Below, piece after piece: positions 1 to 8,867 of a DNA stretch of 64,000 bases (its first letter is position 1; each line of letters starts with the position of its first letter). Location: assembly GCF_001418255.1 (NCBI RefSeq), contig NZ_LIPV01000003.1, forward strand, positions 124,001 to 188,000, in the 5' to 3' direction. The notes under the pieces are model-generated. The model was not told the DNA's origin, did no database searches, and saw only the letters and a program-made list of their open reading frames with translations. Source of the stretch: Thiomonas bhubaneswarensis (lineage in GTDB: Bacteria > Pseudomonadota > Gammaproteobacteria > Burkholderiales > Burkholderiaceae_C). The translations under genes were made by a program, and so were the position numbers.

Positions 1-1
1 G

Positions 2-571
2 TTCAACGAGGGCTTCGCCTACAACCGTCTGCCCGTGCCGCAGCCGGTGAGCCCGTCGGACAAGATCGTGGTGATGGAGTTCTTCTGGTATGACTGCCCG
101 CACTGCGCCGATTTCGATCCGATGCTCGAGGCCTGGGCGAAAAAGCTCCCGCCGGGGGTGGTGCTGCAGCGCGTGCCCGTGGCGTTTTCACCCCAGTTCG
201 TGCCGCAGCAGCACCTCTACTACGCGCTGCTGGCCCTGGGTAAGCTCAACGACGCCATGCAGGCCAAGATTTTCAACGCCATTCACAAGCAGCGCATCCC
301 TCTGGGCACGCCCGAGCAGATGGCCAACTGGCTGGCCCAGCAAGGCATTCCGAAAAAGGCGTTCATGGACGCCTATAACTCGTTTGGCGTCAATGCCCAG
401 GTCAAGCAGGCCACGCAGATGGTGACCGATTACCAGATCCAGGGTGTGCCGACCATGGCGGTGCAGGGCACCTACACCACCTCGGCGGCGTTGCCCGAGG
501 CCAACAACAACCAGAAGGTGCTGGAGGTCGTGGACTATCTGATCAAGAAGGTTCAGGCGGCGAAGAAATAA
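2..571 (+). CDS. dsbA: Thiol:disulfide interchange protein DsbA (5' end outside window)
   Basis: This is the C-terminal part of a periplasmic DsbA-type oxidoreductase, which introduces disulfide bonds into exported proteins. The frame is open from base 2, so the signal peptide and first residues lie upstream; an internal GTG at 35 is not the true start. The redox motif CPHC is at about residues 32-35 of the visible part, inside FFWYDCPHC. The cis-proline loop GVPTMAV follows about 120 residues later, and the thioredoxin fold is complete to the stop. The gene is followed 26 bases later by a strong terminator, so it ends its own transcription unit and is separate from lptA. The family assignment is secure; the exact paralogue is less so. 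Confidence 0.9.
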   Translation, partial: FNEGFAYNRLPVPQPVSPSDKIVVMEFFWYDCPHCADFDPMLEAWAKKLPPGVVLQRVPVAFSPQFVPQQHLYYALLALGKLNDAMQAKIFNAIHKQRIPLGTPEQMANWLAQQGIPKKAFMDAYNSFGVNAQVKQATQMVTDYQIQGVPTMAVQGTYTTSAALPEANNNQKVLEVVDYLIKKVQAAKK

Positions 572-597
572 GCGCCTTCCCACTGTTTCAGATCGAG

Positions 598-626
598 CTG
601 CCCGCATCAAGCGGGCAGTTTGTTTT
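598..626 (+). terminator. Rho-independent terminator of dsbA
   Basis: A perfect 8-bp stem, CTGCCCGC with GCGGGCAG, encloses the loop ATCAA and is followed by TTTGTTTT. It lies directly after the dsbA stop on the same strand. Confidence 0.85.
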
Positions 627-691
627 CCGCCATGCAAGATCTGTGCACAAGCGTGAACAGGCCCTAGAATGAGCCGAAATAAGCAAAACCC

Positions 692-1327
692 ATGCCGATG
701 AAACGAGTGGCCCGTTCCCTGTTGTTCGTCCTGCTGTGCGCGCTGCATCTGGCGCCGTTTGCGCAGTCCGCGCAGACCGATCGCAATCAGCCCATCCACA
801 TCGAGGCCGATGCGATGCGCTACGACGATGTGCATCAGACCAGCGTGTTCACCGGCAACGTGGTCGTGACCAAGGGGTCCCTGGTGCTTCGTGCCGCCAC
901 CGTGGACGTGCGGCAGGCGCCGGACGGCTATCAATATGCGACGGCGCTGGCCGCCCCGGGGCAACTGGCCACCTTCCAGCGCCAGCTCGACGTCGCTCCG
1001 GGCCAGCCCGCCCAGACCCTTGACGGCGCAGCGCAGCGCATCGAATACGACGGCAAGACCGATGTCGTCACCCTGCGAGGTCAGGCCATGTTGAGCCGTC
1101 TGATCGATGGCAGGCTGATGGACCGCAGCCAGGGCAATGTGATTGCCTACAACCAGATCACCGATGTCTTCACCGTGGAAGGCGGTGCGGCGGGCGCCAC
1201 GGCGACCAATCCGGGCGGTCGGGTTCGGGTGATGCTGACGCCCCAGCCTCCGGCCTCATCGGCCCCCGCGGCTCCGAAATCGCCCCCGGCGCTCAAGGTG
1301 GCGCCCAAGCTGGGGACGCAGCCTTGA
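692..1327 (+). CDS. lptA: LPS transport periplasmic protein LptA
   Basis: LptA forms the periplasmic bridge that carries lipopolysaccharide from the LptBFGC complex to LptDE in the outer membrane. The 211-residue product begins with a Sec signal ([20 protein letters not shown], cleavage near residue 26). An OstA/LptA jellyroll domain follows, with the usual opening [14 protein letters not shown] and [10 protein letters not shown]. The last 25 residues are rich in Pro and Ala. lptB and rpoN follow in the same direction, the usual proteobacterial order. lptC, which commonly precedes lptA, is not here: dsbA occupies that place. The start is ATG at 692; a second in-frame ATG lies two codons on. 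Confidence 0.9.
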   Translation: MPMKRVARSLLFVLLCALHLAPFAQSAQTDRNQPIHIEADAMRYDDVHQTSVFTGNVVVTKGSLVLRAATVDVRQAPDGYQYATALAAPGQLATFQRQLDVAPGQPAQTLDGAAQRIEYDGKTDVVTLRGQAMLSRLIDGRLMDRSQGNVIAYNQITDVFTVEGGAAGATATNPGGRVRVMLTPQPPASSAPAAPKSPPALKVAPKLGTQP

Positions 1328-1357
1328 GCGCCACCGCACGGCCGCCCGAAGGTGGGG

Positions 1358-1384
1358 CGCTCAACTCCCTCAGGGAGTCGAGCG
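1358..1384. repeat. Intercistronic hairpin between lptA and lptB
   Basis: An inverted repeat of 5 + 7 bp with one A/C mismatch: CGCTC then ACTCCCT, a single C, AGGGAGT, then GAGCG. It lies in the 76-base lptA-lptB gap, six bases before the lptB Shine-Dalgarno AGGAGGG. No T-run follows, so it is not a classical terminator. Confidence 0.6.
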
Positions 1385-1403
1385 TAGCGAGGAGGGTAGT
1401 CCA

Positions 1404-2249
1404 TTGAGCGCGCAGCCGCGACGGCCGCAGCAAACAGTGCTGCGGGGTGGTCTGGAGCCGGTGTCTTCGGGGGAGGGCGATCGTCCCACACCCGCGCGGT
1501 CGGCGTCCGGCCCCCGGCTCGACGTGCAGCATCTGCAGAAGCGCTACGCCGGGCGGCAGGTCGTGCGCGACGTGAGCTTCAGCGTGCGCTGCGGCGAGGT
1601 GGTCGGCCTGCTGGGGCCGAACGGGGCGGGCAAGACCACATCGTTCTACATGATCGTCGGACTGGTGCGACCCGACGCCGGGCGCATCCACATCGACGGC
1701 AAGGATGTGAGCGATACGCCCATGCACCGCCGCGCGCGCATGGGGCTGTCCTACCTGCCGCAGGAGGCTTCGATCTTCCGGCGCATGACCGTGGCCGAGA
1801 ACGTCAGGGCCGTCCTGGAGCTGCAGCGCGACGACAAGGGGCGGCGCCTGAGTAAGGCCGAAATCCGCGAGCGCGAAGAGCATCTCCTGCGCGAGCTGCA
1901 CGTCGAACACTTGCGCGACAGCCCCGCCCCCGCTTTGTCCGGTGGCGAGCGACGGCGGGTGGAAATCGCTCGCGCGCTGGCGACGCAGCCGCGGTTCATC
2001 CTGCTCGACGAACCGTTCGCCGGCATCGATCCGATCGCCGTGATCGAAATCCAGCGCATTGTGCAGTTCCTCAAAGAGCAGGGCATCGGCGTGCTGATCA
2101 CCGACCACAACGTGCGCGAGACACTGGGCATCTGCGATTCGGCCTGCATCATCAGCGAAGGCCAGGTGCTGGCCCAGGGCGATCCGCAATCCATCATCGA
2201 CAACCCCGCGGTGCGCAAGGTGTACCTCGGTGAAAACTTCCGCATGTGA
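1404..2249 (+). CDS. lptB: LPS export ABC transporter ATP-binding protein LptB
   Basis: LptB is the cytoplasmic ATPase that powers extraction of LPS from the inner membrane with LptF and LptG. The sequence shows Walker [10 protein letters not shown] at about residues 71-79, the signature [15 protein letters not shown] and Walker [12 protein letters not shown], followed by the H-loop LITDHNVRE. The start is TTG at 1404, supported by AGGAGGG at 1390-1396 with 7-base spacing. This gives 281 residues, about 40 more than typical LptB; the extra N-terminus (Pro, Arg, Gly rich) precedes the conserved start of the ABC domain near [10 protein letters not shown]. rpoN follows six bases after the stop, so co-transcription is likely. 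Confidence 0.93.
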   Translation: MSAQPRRPQQTVLRGGLEPVSSGEGDRPTPARSASGPRLDVQHLQKRYAGRQVVRDVSFSVRCGEVVGLLGPNGAGKTTSFYMIVGLVRPDAGRIHIDGKDVSDTPMHRRARMGLSYLPQEASIFRRMTVAENVRAVLELQRDDKGRRLSKAEIREREEHLLRELHVEHLRDSPAPALSGGERRRVEIARALATQPRFILLDEPFAGIDPIAVIEIQRIVQFLKEQGIGVLITDHNVRETLGICDSACIISEGQVLAQGDPQSIIDNPAVRKVYLGENFRM

Positions 2250-2255
2250 TCCGCG

Positions 2256-3770
2256 ATGAAACCCTCGCTGAACCTGCGCCTGTCCCAGCATCTTGCGCTC
2301 ACACCGCAGTTGCAGCAGTCCATCCGTCTGCTGCAACTCTCCACCCTCGAACTCACGCAGGAAATCGAAGGCCTGCTCGAATCCAATCCGTTTCTCGAAC
2401 ACGAAGAAGCGGAAGATCCGCCGACCGCGGCGCCCGCGTCCGAGCCCCCTGCGGCGCTGACGCCCGACGCCCCCCAGATAGCCGCCGAGGCACATGAGGC
2501 CACGGCCGAGCCTGCCGCGGAGCTGCAACTCGAAGCGCAAGACTGGACGGCCAGCAGCGGCGAGACCGATCACGGCGCCGATACCGATGCCGATGCCGAC
2601 TCCTGGGTCAGCTCGGGCCAGAGTTCTGGCGGAGGGGACGATGACGAATTCAGCGCCCTGGACCTTGCCTCCGAGCAGATCGAGCTGCGCGATCATTTGC
2701 GCGCGCAACTGGCCGGGCTGGCCTTGAGCGCCACCGACCGCGCAGCTGCGGAGGCCATCATCGATTCCCTCGACGACGACGGCTACCTCCCCGACACGCC
2801 CCTGGAGCTGGCGCAGGCCCTCGCTCCCGCGGCGGACGCCGAACAGCTCGAAGACCTGGTCGATGCGCTCACCACGGCCATGCGGCTGATCCAGAGCTTC
2901 GATCCCGCCGGGGTGGCCGCGCACGATCTGGCCGATTGCCTTTGCCTGCAGTTGCAGCGTCAGCCGCACTGCCCCGTGCGGGAGCTGGCGCTGCAGATCT
3001 GCCGCGGCGGCCATCTCGACATGCTGGCCAAGCGCGACTGGCGCAAGCTCGAACGCCTGCTCGAGGCCGACGAAAGCGCGCTGCGCCAGGCGCAGCAACG
3101 CATCGCCCAGCTCGATCCGCATCCGGGCGGCGTCTTCCGCCGCGATGCCGCTCAGGCGGTGACGCCCGACGTGATCGCCCGCAAGACCGCGCAAGGTTGG
3201 ACGGCGCAGCTCAACCCCGAAGTCATGCCCAAACTTCGGGTGAACCAGATCTATGCCGACGCCATGCGCCGTGCGCGCGACAGCGGCGGCGCCATGCAGG
3301 GGCAGCTTCAGGAGGCGCGCTGGTTCGTGAAAAACGTGCAGCAGCGTTTCGAGACCATCCAGCGCGTGTCGCAGACCATCGTCGAACGCCAGCAGCGGTT
3401 CTTCGACTACGGGCCCGTGGCCATGCGGCCCATGGTGCTGCGCGAGATTGCCGACGAACTCGGGCTGCACGAATCGACCATCTCGCGCGTGACCACGCAG
3501 AAATTCATGCTCACGCCCTTTGGCACGGTTGAGCTGAAATACTTCTTCGGCTCGGGCCTGAGCACCGAGGCCGGGGGCAACACCTCGTCCACGGCGGTGC
3601 GCGAACTCATCCGCCGCCTGGTGGCCGAGGAAGACAGCGCCAAGCCCCTGTCCGACAGCGAACTGGCCGAACGCCTCACGCAGCAAGGCGTGCAGGTGGC
3701 CCGGCGCACCGTGGCGAAGTACCGCGAAGCCCTGCGCATTGCCCCGGCGAATCTGCGCAAGAGCGGCTGA
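2256..3770 (+). CDS. rpoN: RNA polymerase factor sigma-54 (RpoN)
   Basis: RpoN directs RNA polymerase to -24/-12 promoters that need enhancer-binding activators such as NtrC. The 504-residue protein starts with the glutamine-rich activator-interacting region (LRLSQHLALTPQLQQSIRLL). An acidic linker at about residues 48-140 follows, then the core-binding domain, the HTH and near the C-terminus the RpoN box ARRTVAKYRE at about residues 482-491. The start is ATG at 2256, six bases after lptB. The hpf/raiA gene that often follows rpoN is absent; the next gene is an unrelated membrane protein after a 110-base gap. A sigma-54 promoter consensus occurs in this window upstream of urtA. Confidence 0.97.
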   Translation: MKPSLNLRLSQHLALTPQLQQSIRLLQLSTLELTQEIEGLLESNPFLEHEEAEDPPTAAPASEPPAALTPDAPQIAAEAHEATAEPAAELQLEAQDWTASSGETDHGADTDADADSWVSSGQSSGGGDDDEFSALDLASEQIELRDHLRAQLAGLALSATDRAAAEAIIDSLDDDGYLPDTPLELAQALAPAADAEQLEDLVDALTTAMRLIQSFDPAGVAAHDLADCLCLQLQRQPHCPVRELALQICRGGHLDMLAKRDWRKLERLLEADESALRQAQQRIAQLDPHPGGVFRRDAAQAVTPDVIARKTAQGWTAQLNPEVMPKLRVNQIYADAMRRARDSGGAMQGQLQEARWFVKNVQQRFETIQRVSQTIVERQQRFFDYGPVAMRPMVLREIADELGLHESTISRVTTQKFMLTPFGTVELKYFFGSGLSTEAGGNTSSTAVRELIRRLVAEEDSAKPLSDSELAERLTQQGVQVARRTVAKYREALRIAPANLRKSG

Positions 3771-3880
3771 ACCCGGGGCGCGACGGCGCGCACCTCATGC
3801 TGCGCTAAGTCTGCCTTCCCAGAATGCCGTTGCCGTCATCACACGGCATCACAACCACAACGGCATTCAGGGAGTTCATT

Positions 3881-4660
3881 ATGCAGCACGCATTACGCGC
3901 CGAGCCCGACTGGGCGCAGGCCATCAAGGTTCCAGTGGTCATCACCCTCTATTTCTGGCTGATCAAGATCATGGCCACCACCGTGGGCGAGACCGCCGCA
4001 GACTATCTGTCCGTCGATCTGCACTTCGGCCTGGTGGCCACCAGCGCGGTAATGACCGTGCTGTTCTTCGTCGTGCTGGCGGCACAGATGCGCGCGACTC
4101 GCTACATCCCCTGGCTGTACTGGCTCACCGTCACGCTGATCAGCGTGGTGGGTACGCTGGTCACCGACAACCTCACCGATCAGTTCGGCGTGCCGCTGCC
4201 GGTCAGCACGGGCCTGTTCGCCGTGGCGCTGCTGGCCACCTTTGTCCTTTGGTGGCGCAGCGAGCGCAGCCTGTCGATTCACAGTGTGACCCGCGGCAGG
4301 CGCGAGACCTTCTATTGGGCCGCCATCCTGTTCACCTTTGCCCTGGGTACGGCGGGCGGCGACCTGGCGGCCGAGCGCCTGCAACTGGGCTATGCGCTGT
4401 CGGCGTTGCTGTTCGGCGGGGCGATTGCGGCGACGGCCGCAGCGTTCTATGTTTTCAAGGCCAGCCCGGTGGTCACGTTCTGGATCGCCTACATCCTCAC
4501 CCGGCCGCTCGGCGCGACCTTCGGCGACTGGCTGTCCAAGCCGCTCGCAGAAAGCGGGCTGGGCCTGGGAACGATGGCAACCAGCGCACTGTTCCTGGCG
4601 GCCATCGTGCTGCTGGTGCTCTATCTCACCACGTCGCGCCGGGATGCGGCCAGAGTTTGA
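3881..4660 (+). CDS. DUF347-repeat integral membrane protein
   Basis: The function is unknown. The product (259 residues) has about eight hydrophobic segments. It contains four copies of a short repeat with a W, then T, G and D in fixed spacing: YFWLIKIMATTVGETAADYL, YWLTVTLISVVGTLVTDNL, YWAAILFTFALGTAGGDLA and WIAYILTRPLGATFGDWL. That pattern is the DUF347/COG4705 family of bacterial membrane proteins. I start it at the ATG at 3881, which has GGGAG 6-9 bases upstream; an ATG at 3824 in frame would add 19 residues unlike the family. The neighbour on the right is convergent, with only 14 bases between stops. The repeats suggest an internally duplicated channel or carrier, but nothing here shows a substrate. 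Confidence 0.7.
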   Translation: MQHALRAEPDWAQAIKVPVVITLYFWLIKIMATTVGETAADYLSVDLHFGLVATSAVMTVLFFVVLAAQMRATRYIPWLYWLTVTLISVVGTLVTDNLTDQFGVPLPVSTGLFAVALLATFVLWWRSERSLSIHSVTRGRRETFYWAAILFTFALGTAGGDLAAERLQLGYALSALLFGGAIAATAAAFYVFKASPVVTFWIAYILTRPLGATFGDWLSKPLAESGLGLGTMATSALFLAAIVLLVLYLTTSRRDAARV

Positions 4661-4674
4661 ACGCGGGCGAGGTT

Positions 4675-6231
4675 TCAGTCGACGTTGCGCGCGGCCTGCA
4701 GCGCACGCTCCAGGCCGCTGCGGGCCTGATCGAAGGCCTGGCGGGCTCCGGCGTCTTGCAGCGCCGTGGAGGGCTGCGGGCTGGACGCGGCCGTCTCTAT
4801 CAGCCAGCGCGCCAGCCGCAGGGTGTCGAGCGCTTCGCCCAGATCGGATTGCAGCGCGCTGGTGAGTTTGAGCCAGGCCCGTCCCTGGTGGTCCAGCGTG
4901 GCGTCGATCCACGGTGCGAACCATTCCAGCGCATAGCGCAACTGCTTGGCCTTGAGCCGCAGGGTGTGCAGCGCGGGCCAGGGCGCGTCGAGCGGCGCGG
5001 CGGACTGGCCGTCCCAGATGGCCAGCAGTTCGGCCCAGCGCTGCGGGTGCAGATGCAAGTCGTCGCGGTGAAAGCGCAGCAGCCGTCGAACCAGCCGGTC
5101 TGCGGACTCGTCGGCTTGGGTGATGCGGCCACCGGCCCAATCGTCCGCCCAGCGTGCCTGCGCCAGCAGGACGCGACCGAATCGAGGGCTGCGCAGATAG
5201 GCCAGCAGCGGCTGCAAGCGCGCGTCGCGCCTGTGCTCCAGTTGGCGAAGCACAGAGACGTGATCTTCGCCTGCACCTGGCAGAGCTGCGGCATGGTCGA
5301 GGCAGACATCGACATCGCGCACATGCCCCAGCAACTGCCCTGCCCAGCGCCACTCGCTGCGCAGCCAGCGACAGGCCGCGCGCCCGGTCTGCGGCCCGGT
5401 GGTCTGCAACAGTTGCAGCAACACCCGAAGCCTGCGCAGTTGCAGGCGCATCTGATGAATGGTTTCGGCTCGCGGCTCAGCCTGCAGCATCTCGGCGCCC
5501 ACCGCGATGACGGCCGTGGCCTGCTGCAGCACATCGGCCACGGCCTGGCCGCCGTGGGGCTGCGGCGCCAGCTCGCGTGCCAGCGGCGGCAGGGCAAGGG
5601 TGAAGAGTCCGGCGGCGCGGGCCGCGGTCTGCACCTTGCTGATGGGCGACAGCAGCAGCGGCAGGTCTTGCGCCAGCGTCCAGGCGAGGTCGAAGGCATG
5701 CGGCCAGTGACCTTCGACCAACTCGATCTCGAGCTCGCTCAGCGGCAGGCTAGGGGCGTCTGCGCCGGTGCCGCCCAAGGCCTCGCCGTGGTCGAGGCAG
5801 ACTTCGAGCCGGGTGCCTTGCCATGTCATCTGCCAGACCGTGCGTTGTACGCGCGTGCCGAGCACGGCGCGCAACTGGGCCGCAAGGGTCTGCGCCTCGC
5901 CCAGTTGGGCTAGGGGCGTGTGATCAAGACGCTGCAGTGCATCGGCCTCAGGTGCGTCGGCGTCGATCGGAAATTCCCACTCGCCGCGCGCGAGTTGCAG
6001 GCCTTGCGCCGGGCTGCTCTTGAGGGTGAGGATGCGTCGGCCGTCGGGCAGATGTCTGACCCGCAGTGCCAAACCCGCCTGACGCAGCGTGTGCTCGGGC
6101 GTGTCGAAATACCAGGTCTGCATAAACACGACCTGAGGCCATTCGCCCAGGGTCAGCAGGACCGGGTGTTGGCGCACGGCGTCGTGCAGGGTGGGATCGA
6201 GTCGGAATTTGAGTTCGCGTTCCTGGCTCAT
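4675..6231 (-). CDS. CYTH-CHAD domain protein (inorganic triphosphatase/polyphosphate-binding type)
   Basis: The 518-residue protein has an N-terminal CYTH domain opening with the diagnostic ExExK motif in MSQERELKF; CYTH domains hydrolyse triphosphates such as tripolyphosphate. The C-terminal half (about residues 220-510) is a CHAD helical domain with paired basic, His-containing helices, HQMRLQLRRLRVLL and LRLKAKQLRYALEWF, the kind known to bind polyphosphate. I chose ATG at 6231 because the CYTH domain begins there; an upstream in-frame start at 6345 would add 38 unrelated residues. It is divergent from the phosphoesterase gene on the plus strand, with about 140 bases between starts. A PPK2 gene lies elsewhere in the window (59725). 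Confidence 0.85.
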   Translation of the reverse strand: MSQERELKFRLDPTLHDAVRQHPVLLTLGEWPQVVFMQTWYFDTPEHTLRQAGLALRVRHLPDGRRILTLKSSPAQGLQLARGEWEFPIDADAPEADALQRLDHTPLAQLGEAQTLAAQLRAVLGTRVQRTVWQMTWQGTRLEVCLDHGEALGGTGADAPSLPLSELEIELVEGHWPHAFDLAWTLAQDLPLLLSPISKVQTAARAAGLFTLALPPLARELAPQPHGGQAVADVLQQATAVIAVGAEMLQAEPRAETIHQMRLQLRRLRVLLQLLQTTGPQTGRAACRWLRSEWRWAGQLLGHVRDVDVCLDHAAALPGAGEDHVSVLRQLEHRRDARLQPLLAYLRSPRFGRVLLAQARWADDWAGGRITQADESADRLVRRLLRFHRDDLHLHPQRWAELLAIWDGQSAAPLDAPWPALHTLRLKAKQLRYALEWFAPWIDATLDHQGRAWLKLTSALQSDLGEALDTLRLARWLIETAASSPQPSTALQDAGARQAFDQARSGLERALQAARNVD

Positions 6232-6370
6232 GGCAGGTGTGGAAGGGGGTAACACATGTGCATTTGACTCTGTCACCATCGGCCACACAAGCACCAAAAA
6301 GCAGTGGGCGGGCAGCGGGCGGCGAAGTTCTTTCGTGACATTCACGCGCCTGACACATTGTGCCTATGCA

Positions 6371-7315
6371 ATGCGCGGCATGGCGATTCCAACCCTGTCC
6401 CGCATGATGCGCAGCAGTGCCGTGTTTCCTCAGGACGGTGCCGTGCCCACGGCGTTGCGCGCCGCCGCAATGGCCGAGCCGCCGGAAGGCGTGGGCGATG
6501 CCGAGCCTGCGCTGAAATGGCGCACCCTGTGGCTGTCGGACATCCACCTCGGCACGCGCGACTGCAAGGCGCCGCAGTTGCTCGAATTTCTGCGCCACTG
6601 CAGCGCCGACACCATCTACCTGGTGGGCGACATCATCGACGGCTGGCAGCTCAAGAAAAAGGGCATCTATTGGCCGCAGACGCACAACGATGTGGTGCAG
6701 AAACTGCTGCGCAAGGTGCGCAAGGGCACGCGGGTGGTGTTCGTGCCCGGCAATCACGACGAATTTGCCCGACCCTACGACGGGCTGCATTTTGGTGGCA
6801 TCGAAGTGCTCAACCAGGTGCGCCATGTCACCGCCGATGGTCGCACCCTGCTGGTGGTGCATGGCGACCAGTTCGACAGCGTGGTGCTCTACGCCAAGTG
6901 GCTGGCGCATCTGGGCGACGCTGCCTACATGTTCTCGCTCAAGCTCAATCGTTGGCTCAACCACGCGCGGCTCAAGCTCGGCCTGCCTTACTGGTCGCTG
7001 TCGCAATACCTCAAGCACAAGGTCAAGGCTGCGGTGAACACCATCTCGAGTTTCGAGACCCTGCTCAGCGACGAGGCGCGCCGCCAGCAGTGCGACGGCG
7101 TGGTGTGCGGCCACATTCATCGCGCCGAACTGCGCGCTGAAGACCGTCTGATCTACGCCAACTGTGGCGACTGGGTGGAAAGTCTCACCGCGCTGGCCGA
7201 AGATGCCGACGGCGGCCTGAAGCTCCTGCACTGGAATGCGGGCCTGCACGTCATGGTGGACCTGGCACCGCAAACCGCATCGCAGACAGCCGTAGCCCAC
7301 GGAGAGCACGCATGA
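6371..7315 (+). CDS. LpxH-like metallophosphoesterase (UDP-2,3-diacylglucosamine diphosphatase superfamily)
   Basis: This is a calcineurin-like phosphoesterase of the COG2908 type. All metal-binding blocks are present: LSDIHLG, GDIIDGW, PGNHDE, VVHGDQFD and GHIHRAEL. Family members cleave the pyrophosphate of UDP-2,3-diacylglucosamine in lipid A synthesis, but this longer subgroup is usually a paralogue of LpxH rather than LpxH itself, so the substrate is uncertain. I start it at the ATG at 6371; ATGs at 6380 and 6404 are also possible, and frame-open sequence further upstream overlaps the divergent gene. Its stop overlaps the start of the glycosyltransferase by four bases (ATGA), so the two are translationally coupled and likely act on the same lipid or glycolipid. 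Confidence 0.8.
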   Translation: MRGMAIPTLSRMMRSSAVFPQDGAVPTALRAAAMAEPPEGVGDAEPALKWRTLWLSDIHLGTRDCKAPQLLEFLRHCSADTIYLVGDIIDGWQLKKKGIYWPQTHNDVVQKLLRKVRKGTRVVFVPGNHDEFARPYDGLHFGGIEVLNQVRHVTADGRTLLVVHGDQFDSVVLYAKWLAHLGDAAYMFSLKLNRWLNHARLKLGLPYWSLSQYLKHKVKAAVNTISSFETLLSDEARRQQCDGVVCGHIHRAELRAEDRLIYANCGDWVESLTALAEDADGGLKLLHWNAGLHVMVDLAPQTASQTAVAHGEHA

Positions 7316-8418
7316 TTGCATCGACCGTTCCGACCCGGATGATCGCCGCGGCCGAAAAGCCCTGGCCTGCCGCTGCGGGCTCGCCGCCGCTGCGCATCCT
7401 CATCGTCACCGATGCCTGGTCGCCGCAGGTCAACGGTGTGGTGCGCACCCTCAAGACCACCATCGGCCAGCTCCGCGACATGGGGCAGGAGGTCGACGTG
7501 ATCGAGCCGGGCAGCTTTCGCACCATTCCCTGTCCGACCTACCCGGAAATTCGGCTCAGTCTGCGGCCCCGCGCCCAGATCATGCAGCGCATCACCAGCT
7601 TCATGCCCGACGTGGTGCATGTGGCCACCGAAGGGCCGCTGGGGCAGGCCGCGCGGCGCATCGCCCGGCGTCTGGACATTCCGCTGACCACGGCTTATCA
7701 CACCCGGTTTCCCGAATACGTGCAGGCGCGCTTTCGCATTCCGCTGGCGTGGACTTACGCCTATCTGCGCCGCTTTCACAACGCTGGGCGCGCGGTGCTC
7801 GTGCCCACGCAGGTGGTGCAGCGCGATCTGCAGCAGCGGGGTTTTCGCAACATCCGGCTGTGGTCGCGCGGCGTGGATGCGAGCATGTTCTACCCGCGCG
7901 AAGGCGAGCGGCTCGAAGGTAAGCCGCCCATCTTCCTGTACGTCGGCCGGGTCGCCGTGGAGAAGAACATTGACGCCTTTCTGCAGCTCGATCTGCCGGG
8001 CACCAAATGGGTGGTCGGCGAAGGGCCGGAACTGGAGCGCATTCGCCGCCAATACCCCGAGGTCCGCTTTCTCGGTGTGCTCACCCAGGACGAGCTGGCC
8101 AAGGTGTATTCGGGTGCGGACGTGTTCGTGTTCCCGAGCAAGACCGACACCTTCGGTCTGGTGTTGATCGAGGCTCTGGCCTGCGGCTGTCCGGTGGCGG
8201 CCTATCCGGTCACCGGCCCGCTCGACGTCATTGGCGACAGCCCCGCCGGTGCGCTCGACAACGATCTCAAGGCGGCCTGCCTGCGCGCGCTGCAGATCCC
8301 GCGCAGCGTGGCGCAGGCGCATGCGCGCAAGTTCACCTGGGAGGCGGCATCACGCCAGTTTCTCGATCACCTGCGCAGGGCGGTGCGTGAAGGCGCCGCG
8401 GCGCAGGCTGCGGCCTGA
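7312..8418 (+). CDS. GT4-family glycosyltransferase
   Basis: The 368-residue product is a retaining GT-B glycosyltransferase. The N-terminal Rossmann half carries ILIVTDAWSPQVNGVVRTL, typical of MgtA/SqdX-like enzymes that glycosylate diacylglycerol or phosphatidylinositol. The C-terminal half carries the nucleotide-sugar site around YVGRVAVEKN and the EX7E-type segment SKTDTFGLVLIEALACG. It starts inside the stop of the phosphoesterase gene (ATGA) and is followed seven bases later by dgkA. This supports a three-gene lipid or glycolipid unit. The acceptor and donor cannot be read from the sequence. Confidence 0.85.
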   Translation: MIASTVPTRMIAAAEKPWPAAAGSPPLRILIVTDAWSPQVNGVVRTLKTTIGQLRDMGQEVDVIEPGSFRTIPCPTYPEIRLSLRPRAQIMQRITSFMPDVVHVATEGPLGQAARRIARRLDIPLTTAYHTRFPEYVQARFRIPLAWTYAYLRRFHNAGRAVLVPTQVVQRDLQQRGFRNIRLWSRGVDASMFYPREGERLEGKPPIFLYVGRVAVEKNIDAFLQLDLPGTKWVVGEGPELERIRRQYPEVRFLGVLTQDELAKVYSGADVFVFPSKTDTFGLVLIEALACGCPVAAYPVTGPLDVIGDSPAGALDNDLKAACLRALQIPRSVAQAHARKFTWEAASRQFLDHLRRAVREGAAAQAAA

Positions 8419-8425
8419 GGCGCGC

Positions 8426-8845
8426 ATGGCCCAGCAGCGTGAGCGCGCCCGCGCGTCCCAAACGGAGGCGGCGCCCAATCCCTACAAGACCCGCACCGGG
8501 CTGTCGCGCGTCTATCACGCCGGCATCAACTCCCTCAGCGGCCTGCGCGAAGCCTGGCGGACCGAGTCGGCATTCCGGCAGGAGCTCACGCTGGCAGTCG
8601 TCATGCTGCCGCTGGCGCTCTGGCTCGGATACACCTGGACCGAGCGCGCGGTGCTTGTCGGCAGTGTGCTGATGGTGCTCATCGTCGAGCTGCTCAACAC
8701 GGCCATCGAATACACCGTCGATCGTGTCTCGCTGGAACAAAACCCCCTGAGCAAGACGGCGAAAGACCTGGGCAGCGCCGCCGTGCTGCTGACCCTGCTG
8801 CTGTGCGCGCTCATCTGGGCGGCGGTGCTGTTGCCGCGCCTGTGA
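8426..8845 (+). CDS. dgkA: Diacylglycerol kinase DgkA
   Basis: DgkA is a small inner-membrane enzyme that phosphorylates diacylglycerol to phosphatidic acid, recycling lipid left by glucan and glycolipid synthesis. The 139-residue product has three hydrophobic helices and the family signature VELLNTAIEYTVDR at about residues 88-101. The ATG at 8426 is chosen because the conserved region begins soon after it, although the frame is open upstream inside the glycosyltransferase gene. An N-terminal extension of about 30 polar residues precedes the first conserved segment (GLREAWRTESAFRQE). Its position after a diacylglycerol-type glycosyltransferase makes functional sense. Confidence 0.92.
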   Translation: MAQQRERARASQTEAAPNPYKTRTGLSRVYHAGINSLSGLREAWRTESAFRQELTLAVVMLPLALWLGYTWTERAVLVGSVLMVLIVELLNTAIEYTVDRVSLEQNPLSKTAKDLGSAAVLLTLLLCALIWAAVLLPRL

Positions 8846-8867
8846 TTTCAGGCCCTAAGATGGCGTC

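Noticed and set aside
1293-3686. A long open frame on the minus strand through lptB and rpoN, about 800 codons
   Set aside because: It is a shadow of the lptB/rpoN frames in GC-rich sequence: it is poor in family motifs and overlaps two clear genes.
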